Shown: piece by piece, positions 35,211 through 45,834 of the stretch
How the letters are laid out: each line of letters starts with the position of its first letter
Position numbering within the stretch: the stretch's first letter is position 1
From: Neoarius graeffei
Taxonomy: Eukaryota > Chordata > Actinopteri > Siluriformes > Ariidae
Length of the DNA stretch: 64,000 nt
Direction: 5' to 3'
Assembly (NCBI RefSeq): GCF_027579695.1
Contig: NC_083590.1
Coordinates: forward strand, 19,671,799-19,735,798
Position numbers and translations under genes: made by a program
Notes under the pieces: generated by a model
The model's input: the letters and a program-made list of their open reading frames with translations, nothing else
What the model was told of the DNA's origin: nothing
Databases searched by the model: none

Positions 35211-36815
35211 CAACCCCAATTCCAAAAAAGTTGGGACAAAGTACAAATTGTAAATAAAAACGGAATGCAATGATGTGGAAGTTTCAAAATTCCATATTTT
35301 ATTCAGAATAGAACATAGATGACATATCAAATGTTTAAACTGAGAAAATGTATCATTTAAAGAAAAAATTAGGTGATTTTTAAATTTCATGACAACAACA
35401 CATCTCAAAAAAGTTGGGACAAGGCCATGTTTACCACTGTGAGACATCCCCTTTTCTCTTTACAACAGGCTGTAAACGTCTGGGGACTGAGGAGACAAGT
35501 TGCTCAAGTTTAGGGATAGGAATGTTAACCCATTCTTGTCTAATGTAGGATTCTAGTTGCTCAACTGTCTTAGGTCTTTTTTGTCGTATCTTCCGTTTTA
35601 TGATGCGCCAAATGTTTTCTATAGGTGAAAGATCTGGACTGCAGGCTGGCCAGTTCAGTACCCGGACCCTTCTTCTACGCAGCCATGATGCTGTAATTGA
35701 TGCAGTATGTGGTTTGGCATTGTCATGTTGGAAAATGCAAGGTCTTCCCTGAAAGAGACGTCGTCTGGATGGGAGCATATGTTGCTCTTGAACCTGGATA
35801 TACCTTTCAGCATTGATGGTGTCTTTCCAGATGTGTAAGCTGCCCATGCCACACGCACTAATGCAACCCCATACCATCAGAGATGCAGGCTTCTGAACTG
35901 AGCGCTGATAACAACTTGGGTCGTCCTTCTCCTCTTTAGTCCGAATGACACGGCGTCCCTGATTTCCATAAAGAACTTCAAATTTTGATTCGTCTGACCA
36001 CAGAACAGTTTTCCACTTTACCACAGTCCATTTTAAATGAGCCTTGGCCCAGAGAAGACGTCTGCGCTTCTGGATCATGTTTAGATACGGCTTCTTCTTT
36101 GAACTATAGAGTTTTAGCTGGCAACGGCGGATGGCACGGTGAATTGTGTTCACAGATAATGTTCTCTGGAAATATTCCTGAGCCCATTTTGTGATTTCCA
36201 ATACAGAAGCATGCCTGTATGTGATGCAGTGCCGTCTAAGGGCCCGAAGATCACGGGCACCCAGTATGGTTTTCCGGCCTTGACCCTTACGCACAGAGAT
36301 TCTTCCAGATTCTCTGAATCTTTTGATGATATTATGCACTGTAGATGATGATATGTTCAAACTCTTTGCAATTTTACACTGTTGAACTCCTTTCTGATAT
36401 TGCTCCACTATTTGTCGGCGCAGAATTAGGGGGATTGGTGATCCTCTTCCCATCTTTACTTCTGAGAGCCGCTGCCACTCCAAGATGCTCTTTTTATACC
36501 CAGTCATGTTAATGACCTATTGCCAATTGACCTAATGAGTTGCAATTTGGTCCTCCAGCTGTTCCTTTTTTGTACCTTTAACTTTTCCAGCCTCTTATTG
36601 CCCCTGTCCCAACTTTTTTGAGATGTGTTGCTGTCATGAAATTTCAAATGAGCCAATATTTGGCATGAAATTTCAAAATGTCTCACTTTCGACATTTGAT
36701 ATGTTGTCTATGTTCTATTGTGAATACAATATCAGTTTTTGAGATTTGTAAATTATTGCATTCCGTTTTTATTTACAATTTGTACTTTGTCCCAACTTTT
36801 TTGGAATCGGGGTTG
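35211..36815 (-). mobile_element. Tc1-like transposon, family 2, copy B (apparently complete)
   Basis: Ends CAACCCCAATTCCAAAAAAG (35211) and inverse (36815), TA on both sides (35209-35210, 36816-36817). Length 1605 bp. Outer (35220, 36803) and inner (35405, 36610) CAAAAAAGTTGGGACA direct repeats are present at both ends, so all four presumed transposase sites remain. Confidence 0.95.
35431..36507 (-). CDS. Tc1-family transposase, uninterrupted 358 codons
   Basis: Cut-and-paste transposase of the DD34E Tc1 group. From ATG 36507: [20 protein letters not shown]. Helix-turn-helix [20 protein letters not shown] (about residues 44-63) and a GRK-type hook after [11 protein letters not shown] second helix-turn-helix region lies at about 80-125 ([20 protein letters not shown]). 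The catalytic blocks are [16 protein letters not shown] and [11 protein letters not shown], with all three acids intact. It ends GDVSQW with a TAA. Length is typical for the group. It is the only full-length Tc1 frame in the window. The Q-to-H change before the second aspartate is shared with the copy at 47323, so it may be a subfamily feature or a defect. A second in-frame Met (MGRGSP) is an alternative start. Confidence 0.9.
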   Translation of the reverse strand: MTGYKKSILEWQRLSEVKMGRGSPIPLILRRQIVEQYQKGVQQCKIAKSLNISSSTVHNIIKRFRESGRISVRKGQGRKTILGARDLRALRRHCITYRHASVLEITKWAQEYFQRTLSVNTIHRAIRRCQLKLYSSKKKPYLNMIQKRRRLLWAKAHLKWTVVKWKTVLWSDESKFEVLYGNQGRRVIRTKEEKDDPSCYQRSVQKPASLMVWGCISACGMGSLHIWKDTINAERYIQVQEQHMLPSRRRLFQGRPCIFQHDNAKPHTASITASWLRRRRVRVLNWPACSPDLSPIENIWRIIKRKIRQKRPKTVEQLESYIRQEWVNIPIPKLEQLVSSVPRRLQPVVKRKGDVSQW

Positions 36816-37359
36816 TACAATAAATGTGTGTGTGGGTGTGTGTGTCCTTGTTTTTCAGCTGTCTTCAATCTGTCATCATTAGAATCACATTCAAGATGAG
36901 CATCACATGAACTCCACCTTCATCTCTCAAGGACTTCCTCCTCTTGATCTTTAACCTGGTTTATAAATCCACTCCTAACCTGCGCCCTTTAAACTGAGAC
37001 TTGAGGTCAGCTAAAGCCACCTTCCCGCCTCTCCAATTACAAAACATTCATTATTTACTCAGGAGAAGCACATAGCTGACATTTCACTGCTGATTTAATT
37101 ATACCGCAGTCGGCCAGTCAGTTACGGCTCCGCTTCATTCTTTCATTATCCACTTTCCCAGTTCTGATGCTTTAAGCCTTAATTATTCACTGAACTTTCC
37201 AGATTATTAAACTTGAGCAAGCTAGGGGAGTCAGGCTTGTGATTTCAGTTCTTAGGGACAGTTTTTGCACTTTCACTGCGAAGCATTTTTATCTTTATTT
37301 TTTCCTTAAAAGTTTCCTTAATAATATATTTATTACTATATTTATTTATTGGTTGAATA
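36816..37359. other. Intergenic, no gene seen
   Basis: Short (TG)n near 36828-36845, otherwise unassigned. Confidence 0.4.
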
Positions 37360-37660
37360 TAGTTGCACTCAGAAATGTACATACACTGACATGAATGCCA
37401 TGCCAGTATTGGGCTTTCGATTATTACAATCTCTCATAGAAAACAAAACAAGAACATACAGGGTCAAAAGTATACATACGCCCACTTAGACTGTTAATTC
37501 ATTGGTGCTGAAAGTTCCAAAATGTCTTTTAACTTGACAAGGCCAAGACCTCTTATGCTTCTGTGAGTGATCATGATTGACTCCAGTTGGTAGTTTATCT
37601 GCGCACAACATAAAAAGGATTTATTTGACAGCACACATTGAATTGACCAACACACAGTAC

Positions 37661-38225
37661 AATGGGAAAGTTCAAGGAGCTCAGTACAGATCTGAGAAAG
37701 ACAATCATAGATTTACACAACACAGGAGCCATTTCTAAACAACTGCAGATTCCAAGATAATCAGTTCAAAGAACTGTATGTAAGTACAAGTTACTGGGAG
37801 GTGGAACCACTTTACCAAGCCACTTTGCTGGAAAAAGACCCAAACCGTCCCCCCTCAGCTGAAAGGAAATTCATTTGAATGGTCAGGAACAAACCAGGAA
37901 CCAACAAGGCACAGGCGTGCCATGAACCAGAAGCTTCTGGAACACCATCTACAGTCAAGTGAGTTTTACATCACCATGGACTGAAAGGCTGCCATCGATG
38001 AAAGAGGAACCTGATCCAAATTCAGCACCTTGAAGCATGATTACAGTTTGCAGCTGATCACAAAGATGAAGAAAAAGCCTTCTGGAGGAAGGTTTTGTGG
38101 TCAGATGAGACAAACATTGATTTGTTTGGTCACAATGACCAGATGTATAGAGGAACACTGTAAACCATGGTGGTGGTAGCATCATGCTCCAGGGCTGTTT
38201 TGCTGCCAGAGGAACTGGTGCATTT
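37661..38225 (+). pseudogene. Tc1 transposase remnant (Sleeping-Beauty-like)
   Basis: ATG at 37661 gives MGKFKELSTDLRKTIIDLHN then NTGAISKQLQIPR and an in-frame stop. Further on SVQRTVCKYK, WSDETNIDLFGHND and GGGSIMLQGCFAARGTGA are readable with frameshifts. The second and third catalytic blocks are deleted. Non-functional. Confidence 0.85.
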
Positions 38226-38289
38226 CCACCAAGGTGAAAGTTGCTAAGGGACATTTGACCAAATATTTGGTGTGCTGCATATATAAATT

Positions 38290-38675
38290 CCATCCATCCA
38301 TCCATCCATCCATCCATCCATCCATCCATTATCTGTAGCCGCTTATCCTGTACAGGGTCGCAGGCAAGCTGGAGCCTATCCCAGCTGACTACGGGCGAAA
38401 GGCGGGGTACACCTTGGACAAGTCGCCAGGTCATCACAGGGCTGACACATAGACACAGACAACCATTCACACTCACATTCACACCTACGCTCAATTTAGA
38501 GTCACCAGTTAACCTAACCTGCATGTCTTTGGACTGTGGGGGAAACCAGAGCACCCGGAGGAAACCCACGCAGACACGGGGAGAACATGCAAACTCCGCA
38601 CAGAAAGGCCACTGGGCTCGAACCCAGGACCTTCTTGCTGTGAGGTGGCAGTGCTAACCACTACACCACCCCATG
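38290..38675 (-). mobile_element. SINE nested in the Tc1 relic, GGAT tail
   Basis: Reverse-orientation SINE: head near 38675, body as in the other copies, and a 3' tail reading GATAATGGATGGATGGATGG. The target duplication TATAAATT is at 38282-38289 and 38676-38683. The tail is a (GGAT)n microsatellite, unlike the (GAGAT)n tails of the other copies. Confidence 0.9.
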
Positions 38676-38830
38676 TATAAATTAAAACGTCAAATTCTTG
38701 TCTTTTTTTCTAATAAAGATGTTGTATAATCATTCTGATGCAGAAAATGAACAGTTTGAAGAAATCATTGAAAGCCCAATACTGCCATGACATTCATGAC
38801 CACTACATAATTCCATTGTTCCAACTGTCG

Positions 38831-39272
38831 AGACGCAAACTTCATTTCCAGATGATACTAAAGTGCTGTATCCTAAACACTTGATTAAAAAAAAAGTTTA
38901 TTAAAAGTAGCACCGATTCTGTAATCTATAAAAACCTGTATTATAAAACAGTATGTAATAAATCATTAGAACTAATCCTTTAATTTCTTTTTAAAGACCA
39001 AGAAATGACTGAAATTGTTTCGGGACATCGCTACGCCTTAAGCGGGATCTTTAAATACGATCACGAACCACGAATAAAGCCGCTTGCATTTGTCACAGGT
39101 TGGCAAAAGTAGGAGTTTAACAAACACTTCATTTAAATTGTCATATTTTTCCATCACATCCATAGGCTACACCCATCACATCATTGTGTAAGGGTTCAGT
39201 GAAGTTAAGTGTATTTAGTGTTGAATAATTTTCTACAATGGCGTCTCTGAAAATCACACGTTTACATTCATG
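38831..39272. other. Intergenic, no gene seen
   Basis: AT-rich. CATCACATCCATAGGCTACA (39153) may belong to an unidentified repeat into which the next SINE is inserted. Confidence 0.3.
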
Positions 39273-39627
39273 TCTCATCTCATCTCATTATCTCTAGCCG
39301 CTTTATCCTGTTCTACAGGGTCGCAGGCAAGCTGGAGCCTATCCCAGCTGACTACGGGCGAAAGGCGGGGTACACCCTGGACAAGTCGCCAGGTCATCAC
39401 AGGGCTGACACATAGACACAGACAACCATTCACACTCACATTCACACCTACGCTCAATTTAGAGCCACCAGTTAACCTAACCTGCATGTCTTTGGACTGT
39501 GGGGGAAACCGGAGCACCCGGAGGAAACCCACGCGGACACAGAAAGGCCCTTGCCGGCCCCGGGGCTCGAACCCGGACCTTCTTGCTGTGAGGCGACAGC
39601 GCTAACCACTACACCACCGTGCCACCC
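39273..39627 (-). mobile_element. tRNA-derived SINE, slightly deleted
   Basis: Head GGTGGCACGGTGGTGTAGTG at 39627, tail (GAGAT)n at 39273. A deletion of about 20 bp near 39540 removes part of the CACGGGGAGAACATG block. No clear target duplication. Confidence 0.9.
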
Positions 39628-40305
39628 AAATAATACACATCTATTAATAAGTTTGCTGTGAGAAAATGTTTAACATTTATGGAAAGAGTCTCTAGTATCA
39701 GTGGTTTGTAACAATCAGCGGTAAAGCTGTAGATTTTTTTTTTTTAAATATCTGTAGGTTTTCCACCACAAGATAGGCTTCCTGTGAAAGACTGCTTATA
39801 GTTGCTTCATAGAAACTAACCACAGTGACAAAGAGCAAGCCGTGTCATTCTTTAATAAATAAGAAACAATTATAATTGTTGACATGTTTGAGATACAACA
39901 GGAATACACGTTTCAGGATGTGCCACTGTATTTAATTTAAAAAAAAAACCCACCCCACACACAATCACCTTCATCTTGATAACAGTAAACACCACAACCC
40001 CAAGTGTTTTATTCCTCAAATATTATTTGTGACATTGTACAGTTTCCACATTTCTTAAAATGGCTGCTATTTTAGTAAGACCACCAATGAACACAAGAAG
40101 TATAGAGTCTTTGCCAAGTAGCATACTCTCTCAAACATGACTACTGGATTACACAACATAGGAGGTAGCCTAATCAGCATATCCAGATAAAAAGAGTTTT
40201 ATTACATAACACACAACCTAATGTAAGCTTGCTAGCAACCTTGGCTACTGGTTTACAAGACGATCACAATAAATCAGTTGAGTTCAGCAACCTTTCTCCT
40301 ACTTA
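39628..40305. other. Intergenic / snapin downstream, no gene seen
   Basis: AT-rich. A minus-strand AATAAA (plus TTTATT at about 40199) could be a distal snapin poly(A) signal, but this is weak. Confidence 0.3.
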
Positions 40306-40833
40306 CACTACCGTTCAAAAGTTTGGGGTCACTTTGAAATGTCCTTATTTTTGAAAGAAAAGCACTGTTCTTTTCAATGAAGATCACTTTAAACTAATCA
40401 GAAATGCACTCTATACATTGCTAATGTGGTAAATGACTATTCTAGCTGCAAATGTCTGGTTTTTGGTGCAATATCTCCATAGGTGTATAGAGGCCCATTT
40501 CCAGCAACTCTCACTCCAGTGTTCTAATGGTACAATGTGTTTGCTCATTGCCTCAGAAGGCTAATGGATGATTAGAAAACCCTTGTACAATCATGTTAGC
40601 ACAGCTGAAAACAGTTGAGCTCTTTAGAGAAGCTATAAAACTGACCTTCCTTTGAGCAGATTGAGTTTCTGGAGCATCACATTTGTGGGGTCGATTAAAT
40701 GCTCAAAATGGCCAGAAAAATGTCTTGACTATATTTTCTATTCATTTTACAACTTATGGTGGTCAATAAAAGTGTGACTTTTCATGCAAAACACAAAATT
40801 GTCTGGGTGACCCCAAACTTTTCAATGGTAGTG
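40306..40833. mobile_element. 528-bp Tc1-type MITE, copy 3
   Basis: Same family as 7925 and 17973, TA on both sides, exactly 528 bp. The right terminus has two substitutions (TTCAATGGTAGTG). Confidence 0.93.
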
Positions 40834-41189
40834 TAACTGAAATAATGACGTTACATATGAGCATGTGTTTTAGGCCTTTGAAGGTACCAACAGCTGTACT
40901 GTGTGACAAATATCAAGAGAGTTAAAGCCACGTGCATATCAAAGGCAATCATTAAAATCACTGATGTTAACCATTATGCAAATTTATGATTTGTGCAAAC
41001 TTATGAAAATTAAAAAAAAAAAAGAAGCTCTTGGTACACAGCAGGCTTTTTAGCTGCTTCTAAGTGAACACAAGCCGCAATGCTGATCCTGCGTATAACC
41101 GAAGATATGGTGGACCATGCACAGGAACATTTCATAGAATGGTGCACAGTGCCGTCATCATGCAGTGTCCGCTCTTAAGCTGCCGCTCA
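40834..41189 (-). other. Presumed snapin 3' untranslated region and flank
   Basis: Sequence downstream of the snapin stop on the minus strand. No unambiguous poly(A) signal picked out. Confidence 0.35.
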
Positions 41190-41297
41190 TCACGGCTTGC
41201 TAGGAGATCGAGTAGAAAACGCTCCGGATGTTTCGAGCATGGTTTTCCGGCGTGCCGTCTCCTTCACCACGTTATGGTTCAACCTCCGTAAGCGTTC
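41190..41297 (-). CDS. snapin: snapin exon 4 (C-terminus)
   Basis: The acceptor TTACAG ends at 41298. The exon reads ERLRRLNHNVVKETARRKTM then LETSGAFSTRSPSKP and a TGA at 41192-41190 (35 residues), with a second TGA right after. It matches the C-terminal coiled-coil end and tail of vertebrate SNAPIN. Entry phase 0 fits exon 3. Confidence 0.96.
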   Translation of the reverse strand, partial: ERLRRLNHNVVKETARRKTMLETSGAFSTRSPSKP

Positions 41298-41517
41298 CTG
41301 TAACGAGTAGAAGAAATATGAAAGGTGGAATGATGGACAAGTGATCAAGGCCAGGGAAGCCCAAGATCTGAAATGACTGGGATTTCCTTACAATTTCAAC
41401 ACACCATCGCCCAGTCATCTTTTAAAAATGACATAGAAGCACATCATGAAAAAACCCCCCACAATAATAGGTCTACTTCAGACAGCTGCATGATCAGACT
41501 GCACATTTAGAAGAAGC
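41298..41517. other. snapin intron 3, proximal part
   Basis: No feature apart from the intron signals. Confidence 0.4.
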
Positions 41518-41825
41518 AGCCTTTATTTGGTCACATGTACTCAAGCACAGCAAAATTCCTCCTCTGTATTTAACCCATCTGAAGCAGTGAGCGCACACAC
41601 ATACCCAGAGCAGTGGGCAGCTACGCTATAGCACCCATGCAGCATTTGGGGGTTAGGTGCCTTGCTCAAGGGCACTTCAGTCATGATACAGAGGGAGGGA
41701 TAAGTGCTGTTCATTCACTCAACTCCCCTCACATTTTTCCTTGCTGGTCTTGGGAATCAAACCAGCAACCCTTTGGGCCCAAGGCTGCTTTTCTCTTACC
41801 TACAGGCCATATCTGCCCCTATTTG
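41518..41825. repeat. Dispersed repeat (GGTGCCTTGCTCAAGGGCAC type), copy 1
   Basis: Contains CCTTTATTTGGTCACATGTA, TTTAACCCATCTGAAGCAGT and TTAGGTGCCTTGCTCAAGGG in order. The reverse-complement copy, itself interrupted by a hAT element, is at 46252-46705. Common in fish genomes; class unknown to me. Confidence 0.75.
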
Positions 41826-41990
41826 GTTGAACCAAACAAATCAAATGAATCATATAAAATGAACTGACTTAAATGAGTCAAGTTGCTGAAAAAAACTTAA
41901 CTCACTGTGATTTACTGCAACTTCCTTTAACAGTTCTCACAGAGGGGTTAGGGTTACTTGTCACGAGAGGAAGTTGACATGGCCATGTTA

Positions 41991-42695
41991 TGGCCCTTTT
42001 CCACTACCCTTTTTCAGCTCACTTCAGCCCGACACGGCTCGCGTTTCGACTACCTTAGAGCAGCACGACTCAGCTCGCTTCAGCCTTACTCAGCACCCAA
42101 AACTCGCACAGTTTTGGAGTGGGGCTGAAGTGAGCCAAACCGAGCCGAGTGGGGCTAGGGGCGTGAGGAGACACTCCCCTGTGCACTGATTGGTGAGGAG
42201 GAGTGTCCTCACACGCCCACACACGCCCCGCGAGCACGCTGGGATCTGTAAACACCATAAACCCGGAAGAAGAATTACGAATTACGAGAATTTCTGAAGC
42301 CTTATGCGCCTCGCCTCATCTATACGCTCTTAGCAGTATCTGTTGGCGTTGTCGGTGACAACAAGCCACAGCACCAAGACCAGCAACACTAACGACTCCA
42401 TGTCCTCCATGTTTATTGTTTACTATCCGGGTCGTGAGACTACCGCTTAAAAGGTCACTGATGTCACTGTTTGCGCTGCCTAACGACATCACGTGACGTC
42501 CACCCACTTTCGCTAACTCCACCCAATGTGTCCACCCACTTCCAGCCAGCACGGTTGTAGTCGAAATGCAACTCCAACAGCCCCACTCAGCTCGACTCAG
42601 TACCGCACGGCTCAGCCCCACTCAGCTCGACTCAGCCCAACTCAGCACCGCACGGCTCAGCCCGACTCAGCCGCGTTGGTAGTGGAAAAGCGGCA
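41991..42695. mobile_element. PIF/Harbinger-like MITE with TTA TSD
   Basis: Ends TGGCCCTTTTCCACTACC (41991) and the inverse of TGCCGCTTTTCCACTACC (42695), flanked by TTA on both sides (41988-41990, 42696-42698). Length 705 bp. The 3-bp TTA duplication points to PIF/Harbinger. Both subterminal zones are crowded with GACTCAGC/GCTCAGCC motifs. It sits in snapin intron 3. Confidence 0.85.
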
Positions 42696-42787
42696 TTAGG
42701 AACAGTACAAAACTCTGCGCTTTTAAATTGCTTCATCGTTAAAGAAAGAGCCAAGGTATATATAAACATACAGACTGATTTACTTAC

Positions 42788-42906
42788 TTGTGCATTCTGT
42801 AGGATGTTATTAACCAAAACCACTCTGCGCCTGGCATTAAGCAGTTTCTTCACATAGGGATCCAAGTCCAGGGCGACTTTCTGGTGTTCATTAATTCTAC
42901 ACAGCT
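42788..42906 (-). CDS. snapin: snapin exon 3
   Basis: Acceptor CAG at 42909-42907, donor GTAAGT from 42787, 119 nt. Reads (E)LCRINEHQKVALDLDPYVKK then LLNARRRVVLVNNILQNAQ, almost identical to mammalian SNAPIN. This is the conserved coiled-coil that binds SNAP25/BLOC-1 and BORC partners (established function). Phase 1 in, 0 out. Confidence 0.98.
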
Positions 42907-43017
42907 CTGAAATGAAATGGTTTTATGGAAAAATGACATCAATATATCATTACAAAAACATTCAGCAGGTTAAATAACACAAAACAAAGTTAGAAGTTTG
43001 TGTGTTTATCAAATCAC

Positions 43018-43064
43018 CAGTCGCCAAGTTGTCAATATGTTCTCTGAGCTCCACTTGACTCTCC
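43018..43064 (-). CDS. snapin: snapin exon 2
   Basis: 47-nt exon: acceptor CACACAG ends at 43065, donor GTGATT from 43017. It completes the arginine split from exon 1 and reads ESQVELREHIDNLAT, leaving one G for the next glutamate. Matches SNAPIN ESQVELREQIDNLAT. Confidence 0.97.
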
Positions 43065-43231
43065 CTGTGTGCAAAATAAAAACATTAAGGATGATCTGAA
43101 AAAAAGTTTGACAACTGTTCAGAACCCTGTTATTGACCTCATGCATAAGATGAAGCTAAAAAAAATAATCAAGAAGAAAAACCAATGAAATAGTAAACAA
43201 TAAATCAGAGCCCTAATAATAAAACAATATA

Positions 43232-44707
43232 CTAGTGCATCTCAAAAAATTAGAATATTGTGAAAAAGTTCAATATTTTCCATCAGTTATTTAAGAAAGT
43301 GAAAATGTTATATATTATAGACTCATTACACAAACTAAAATGTTTCAAGCATTTTTCTATTTTAATCAGCATGGCATACAGTACAAAAACAAAAAAACCC
43401 ATCTCAAAATATTAGAATTTTTCATTTCGAGTTTGAGTAAAACAGTATGAACACAGTGTATCTCTCGGTCTAGTTCAGTACACACAACCACAATCATGGG
43501 GAAGACTGCTGACTTGACTGTTGTCCAGAAGATGATCACTGATGCCCTCCACAAGGAGGGTAAGCCACAAAAGGTCATTGCTGAAAAGGGTGGCTGGAAA
43601 AGGTGCACAAGCAACAGGGATGGCCGCAGTCTTGAGAGGATTGTCAAGAAAAGTTGATTCAAGAACTTGGGAGAGCTTCACAAGGAGTGGACTGAGGCTA
43701 GTGTCCGTGTATCAAGACCCATCACGAACAGACATCTTCAAGAAAGGGAATACAACTTTCGCATTCCTAATATCAAGCTACTCCTGAGCCAGAGACAATG
43801 TCAGAAGTGTCTTATCTGGGCTAAGGAGAGAAAGAAATGGACTGTTGCTCAGTGGTCCAAAGTCCTCTTTTCAGATGAAAGTACATTTTGCATTTAATTT
43901 GGAAATCACGGTTCTAGAGTCTGGAGGAAGAGTGGAGAGGCACAGAATCCAAGGTGTTTGAAGCCCAGTGTGAAGTTTCCACAGTCTGTGATGATTTGGG
44001 GTGCCATGTCATCTGCTAGTGTTGGTCCACTGTATTTTATCAAGTCCAAAGTCAACACAGCCATCTACCAGGAGATTTTAGAGCACTTCATGCTTCCATC
44101 TGCTGACGAGCTTTTTGGAGATGCTGATTTCCTTTTCCAGCAGGACTTGGCACCTACCCACAGTGCCAAAACTACTACCAAATGGCTTGCTGACCATATT
44201 ACTGTGTTTGATTGGCCAGCCAACTTGCCTGACCTGAACCCCATAGAGAATCTACGGGGTATTGTCAAGAGGAAGATGAGAAACACCCGACCCAAAAATA
44301 CAGATACGCTGAAGGCCACTATCAAAGCAACCTGGGCTTCAATAACACCTCAGCAGTGCCACAGACTGATCACCTCCATGCCACACCACACTGATACAGT
44401 AATTCATGGTAAAGGAGCCCCAACCAAGTATTGAGTGTATAAATGAATATACTTTTCAGAAGTTGGACATTTCTGTATTGTAAATCCTTTTTTTGACTGA
44501 TCTTAGGGAATATTCCAATAATTTGAGATACTGGATTTCTGATTTTCATGAGCTATAAGTCATAATCATCAGAATTAAAACAAAAAAAGCTTTAAATATT
44601 TCACTTTACATGCAATGAATATAGAATATATGAAAGTTTACCTTTTTGAATTAAATTATGAAAAAAGGAACTTTTTCACGGTATTCTAATTTTTTGAGAC
44701 GCACTAG
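43232..44707 (+). mobile_element. Tc1-like transposon in snapin intron 1
   Basis: Ends CTAGTGCATCTCAAAAAATT (43232) and inverse (44707), TA on both sides. Length 1476 bp. Inserted antisense to snapin. Confidence 0.93.
43498..44434 (+). pseudogene. Tc1 transposase in snapin intron 1, frameshifted
   Basis: Starts MGKTADLTVVQKMITDALHK. Frameshifts occur near 43590 and 43790 and an in-frame TAA after STFCI (43895-43897). The later part 43958-44434 is open and ends GKGAPTKY. Catalytic blocks: FSDEST, FQQDLAPTHS and LPDLNPIENL, all acids kept. The usual IENLW tryptophan is arginine. Non-functional as it stands. Confidence 0.9.
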
Positions 44708-44758
44708 TATTTAGGATTATAGATGCAAATTAATCCAAAATAGCTACATTTTCCTCAC

Positions 44759-44874
44759 CTCACTGCATGCACATGTAGATCAAGCTGCTGCACTGCTGGT
44801 TTTAACAGATCCATCAGACCTTCTGCAATAGCATCTTTTCCTGATGGAGTTTCAATAATAGCAGGCGCCGCCAT
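44759..44874 (-). CDS. snapin: snapin exon 1 (start)
   Basis: ATG 44874-44872 starts MAAPAIIETPSGKDAIAEGL, then MDLLKPAVQQLDLHVHAV and a split arginine codon (AG|G) before the donor GTGAGG at 44758. The four exons together give 129 codons (human SNAPIN is about 136). The N-terminus lacks the alanine/glycine-rich spacer of mammals. SNAPIN is a small coiled-coil subunit of BLOC-1/BORC and a SNAP25 partner in lysosome and synaptic-vesicle traffic. The ATG is embedded in a YY1-like AAAATGGCGGC. Confidence 0.97.
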
Positions 44875-45195
44875 TTTGTCTAGGTCTTGTGACTTGTCGA
44901 TGAAATCTCGCGAGATTGTATTGAAAACTCAGACAAACCCCGCCTCCTGGGCTCGCTTATTTCACAGCTCTGTATGTAAAAAAAAAATCACTTGTAAATG
45001 TATCATAATGTAAATTCCGAATGACACGTTGAATATATATGTATATATTTATACCAAAAAATTAATTAAAATATTATTTTTGCTGTTCGCAAAGAGTGAC
45101 GCGAATGACTTCTGAACTGTCCAATCAGATCTGGGTATGAGTTGACCCACTATCCAATCACAGTGTAAAAGGGGTGGGGTTTAGCCGCCATTTTC
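44875..45195. promoter_or_regulatory. Shared divergent promoter of snapin and chtop
   Basis: About 320 bp between the snapin ATG and the start-like GCCGCCATTTTCCC (45185) on the chtop side. Contains the TCTCGCGAGA palindrome, GCCCCGCC-type GC motif (44938), CCAAT words at 45120 and 45154 and GGGGTGGGG (45170). There is no TATA box near either start. The layout fits a housekeeping bidirectional promoter, though start sites are inferred. Confidence 0.7.
44905..44916. promoter_or_regulatory. TCTCGCGAGA core promoter palindrome
   Basis: ATCTCGCGAGAT is a perfect 12-bp palindrome 31 bp upstream of the snapin ATG. TCTCGCGAGA is an established element of TATA-less housekeeping and bidirectional promoters (bound by ZBTB33 and others). 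Confidence 0.8.
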
Positions 45196-45504
45196 CCTTG
45201 TCGCAGCTGTTAGCACCATTTTGTGATGAACGAAAAGAGAGAAGACTGATAGTGGAGCATAGTCAGCTGGATAGATAGATAGATGTATAAGTGTTAGTTT
45301 TCTCGTGAATCTAGTTTACTAAAGGTCTTATTTAATTCAAAAAAAGAGGGGAGTTTTATATAAATATATAAAACGACTTTACCGGAAGTTTGTTTGATCA
45401 GCTAGCTTTTAGATATTAGCTGAGTCAGTTAGCTAGCGCGCGAGCTAAGCAGCTAATTAAAGCTGCAATAGATTAAATATTAAACCTACAGATACTCAAA
45501 TAAA
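45196..45504 (+). other. chtop: Possible chtop non-coding first exon
   Basis: From the YY1-like site to a GTAAGT donor at 45505-45510 (preceded by AAATAAA). The first chtop coding exon has an untranslated 5' part after its acceptor, so an upstream non-coding exon must exist. This is the best placed one. The exact end is uncertain. Confidence 0.35.
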
Positions 45505-45510
45505 GTAAGT

Positions 45511-45834
45511 AAACCTTAAATTATTTATATTTAAGTGTTAATGATGATGAATGTTATATTTTAATTAATGCATATCGCTTAACACTAACTGAAACTAGTT
45601 AGCTAGTTTTAGCTAACAGTTATTTCAGTAAAATGGCCGACTAGCTCTGTTTTAAAACGTTCAAAAGGTCTATAAATGTCTTTAATTGGATATTTTTAAA
45701 CTTCAGATGGCTTGAATTTAATAATGATAATAATAAATTAATTTAAAAAGCCCTTATTGGATATGTATGTAGTGTGCCAGGGGCTTTTATCACATCCTGT
45801 GTTGTAAAAATCACTAATTAGTGGCTACACATAC
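45511..45834. other. chtop intron 1, no feature
   Basis: AT-rich, no element ends recognised. Confidence 0.4.

Larger units (their letters stand above)
37360..38830 (+). mobile_element. Degraded Tc1 element of the Sleeping-Beauty-like group
   Basis: The left end AGTTGCACTCAGAAATGTAC ATACA resembles the GTTGAAGTCAGAAGTTTACA termini of salmonid-type Tc1 elements. The internal left-end sequence CATGCCAGTATTGGGCTTTC returns inverted at about 38779-38800 (GAAAGCCCAATACTGCCATG). The right tip is strongly diverged. A SINE is inserted in it. Ends are approximate. Confidence 0.75.

Noticed and set aside
42316-42621. Open frames inside the Harbinger-like MITE
   Set aside because: They coincide with repeated CTCAGC motifs in inverted arms and match no transposase.
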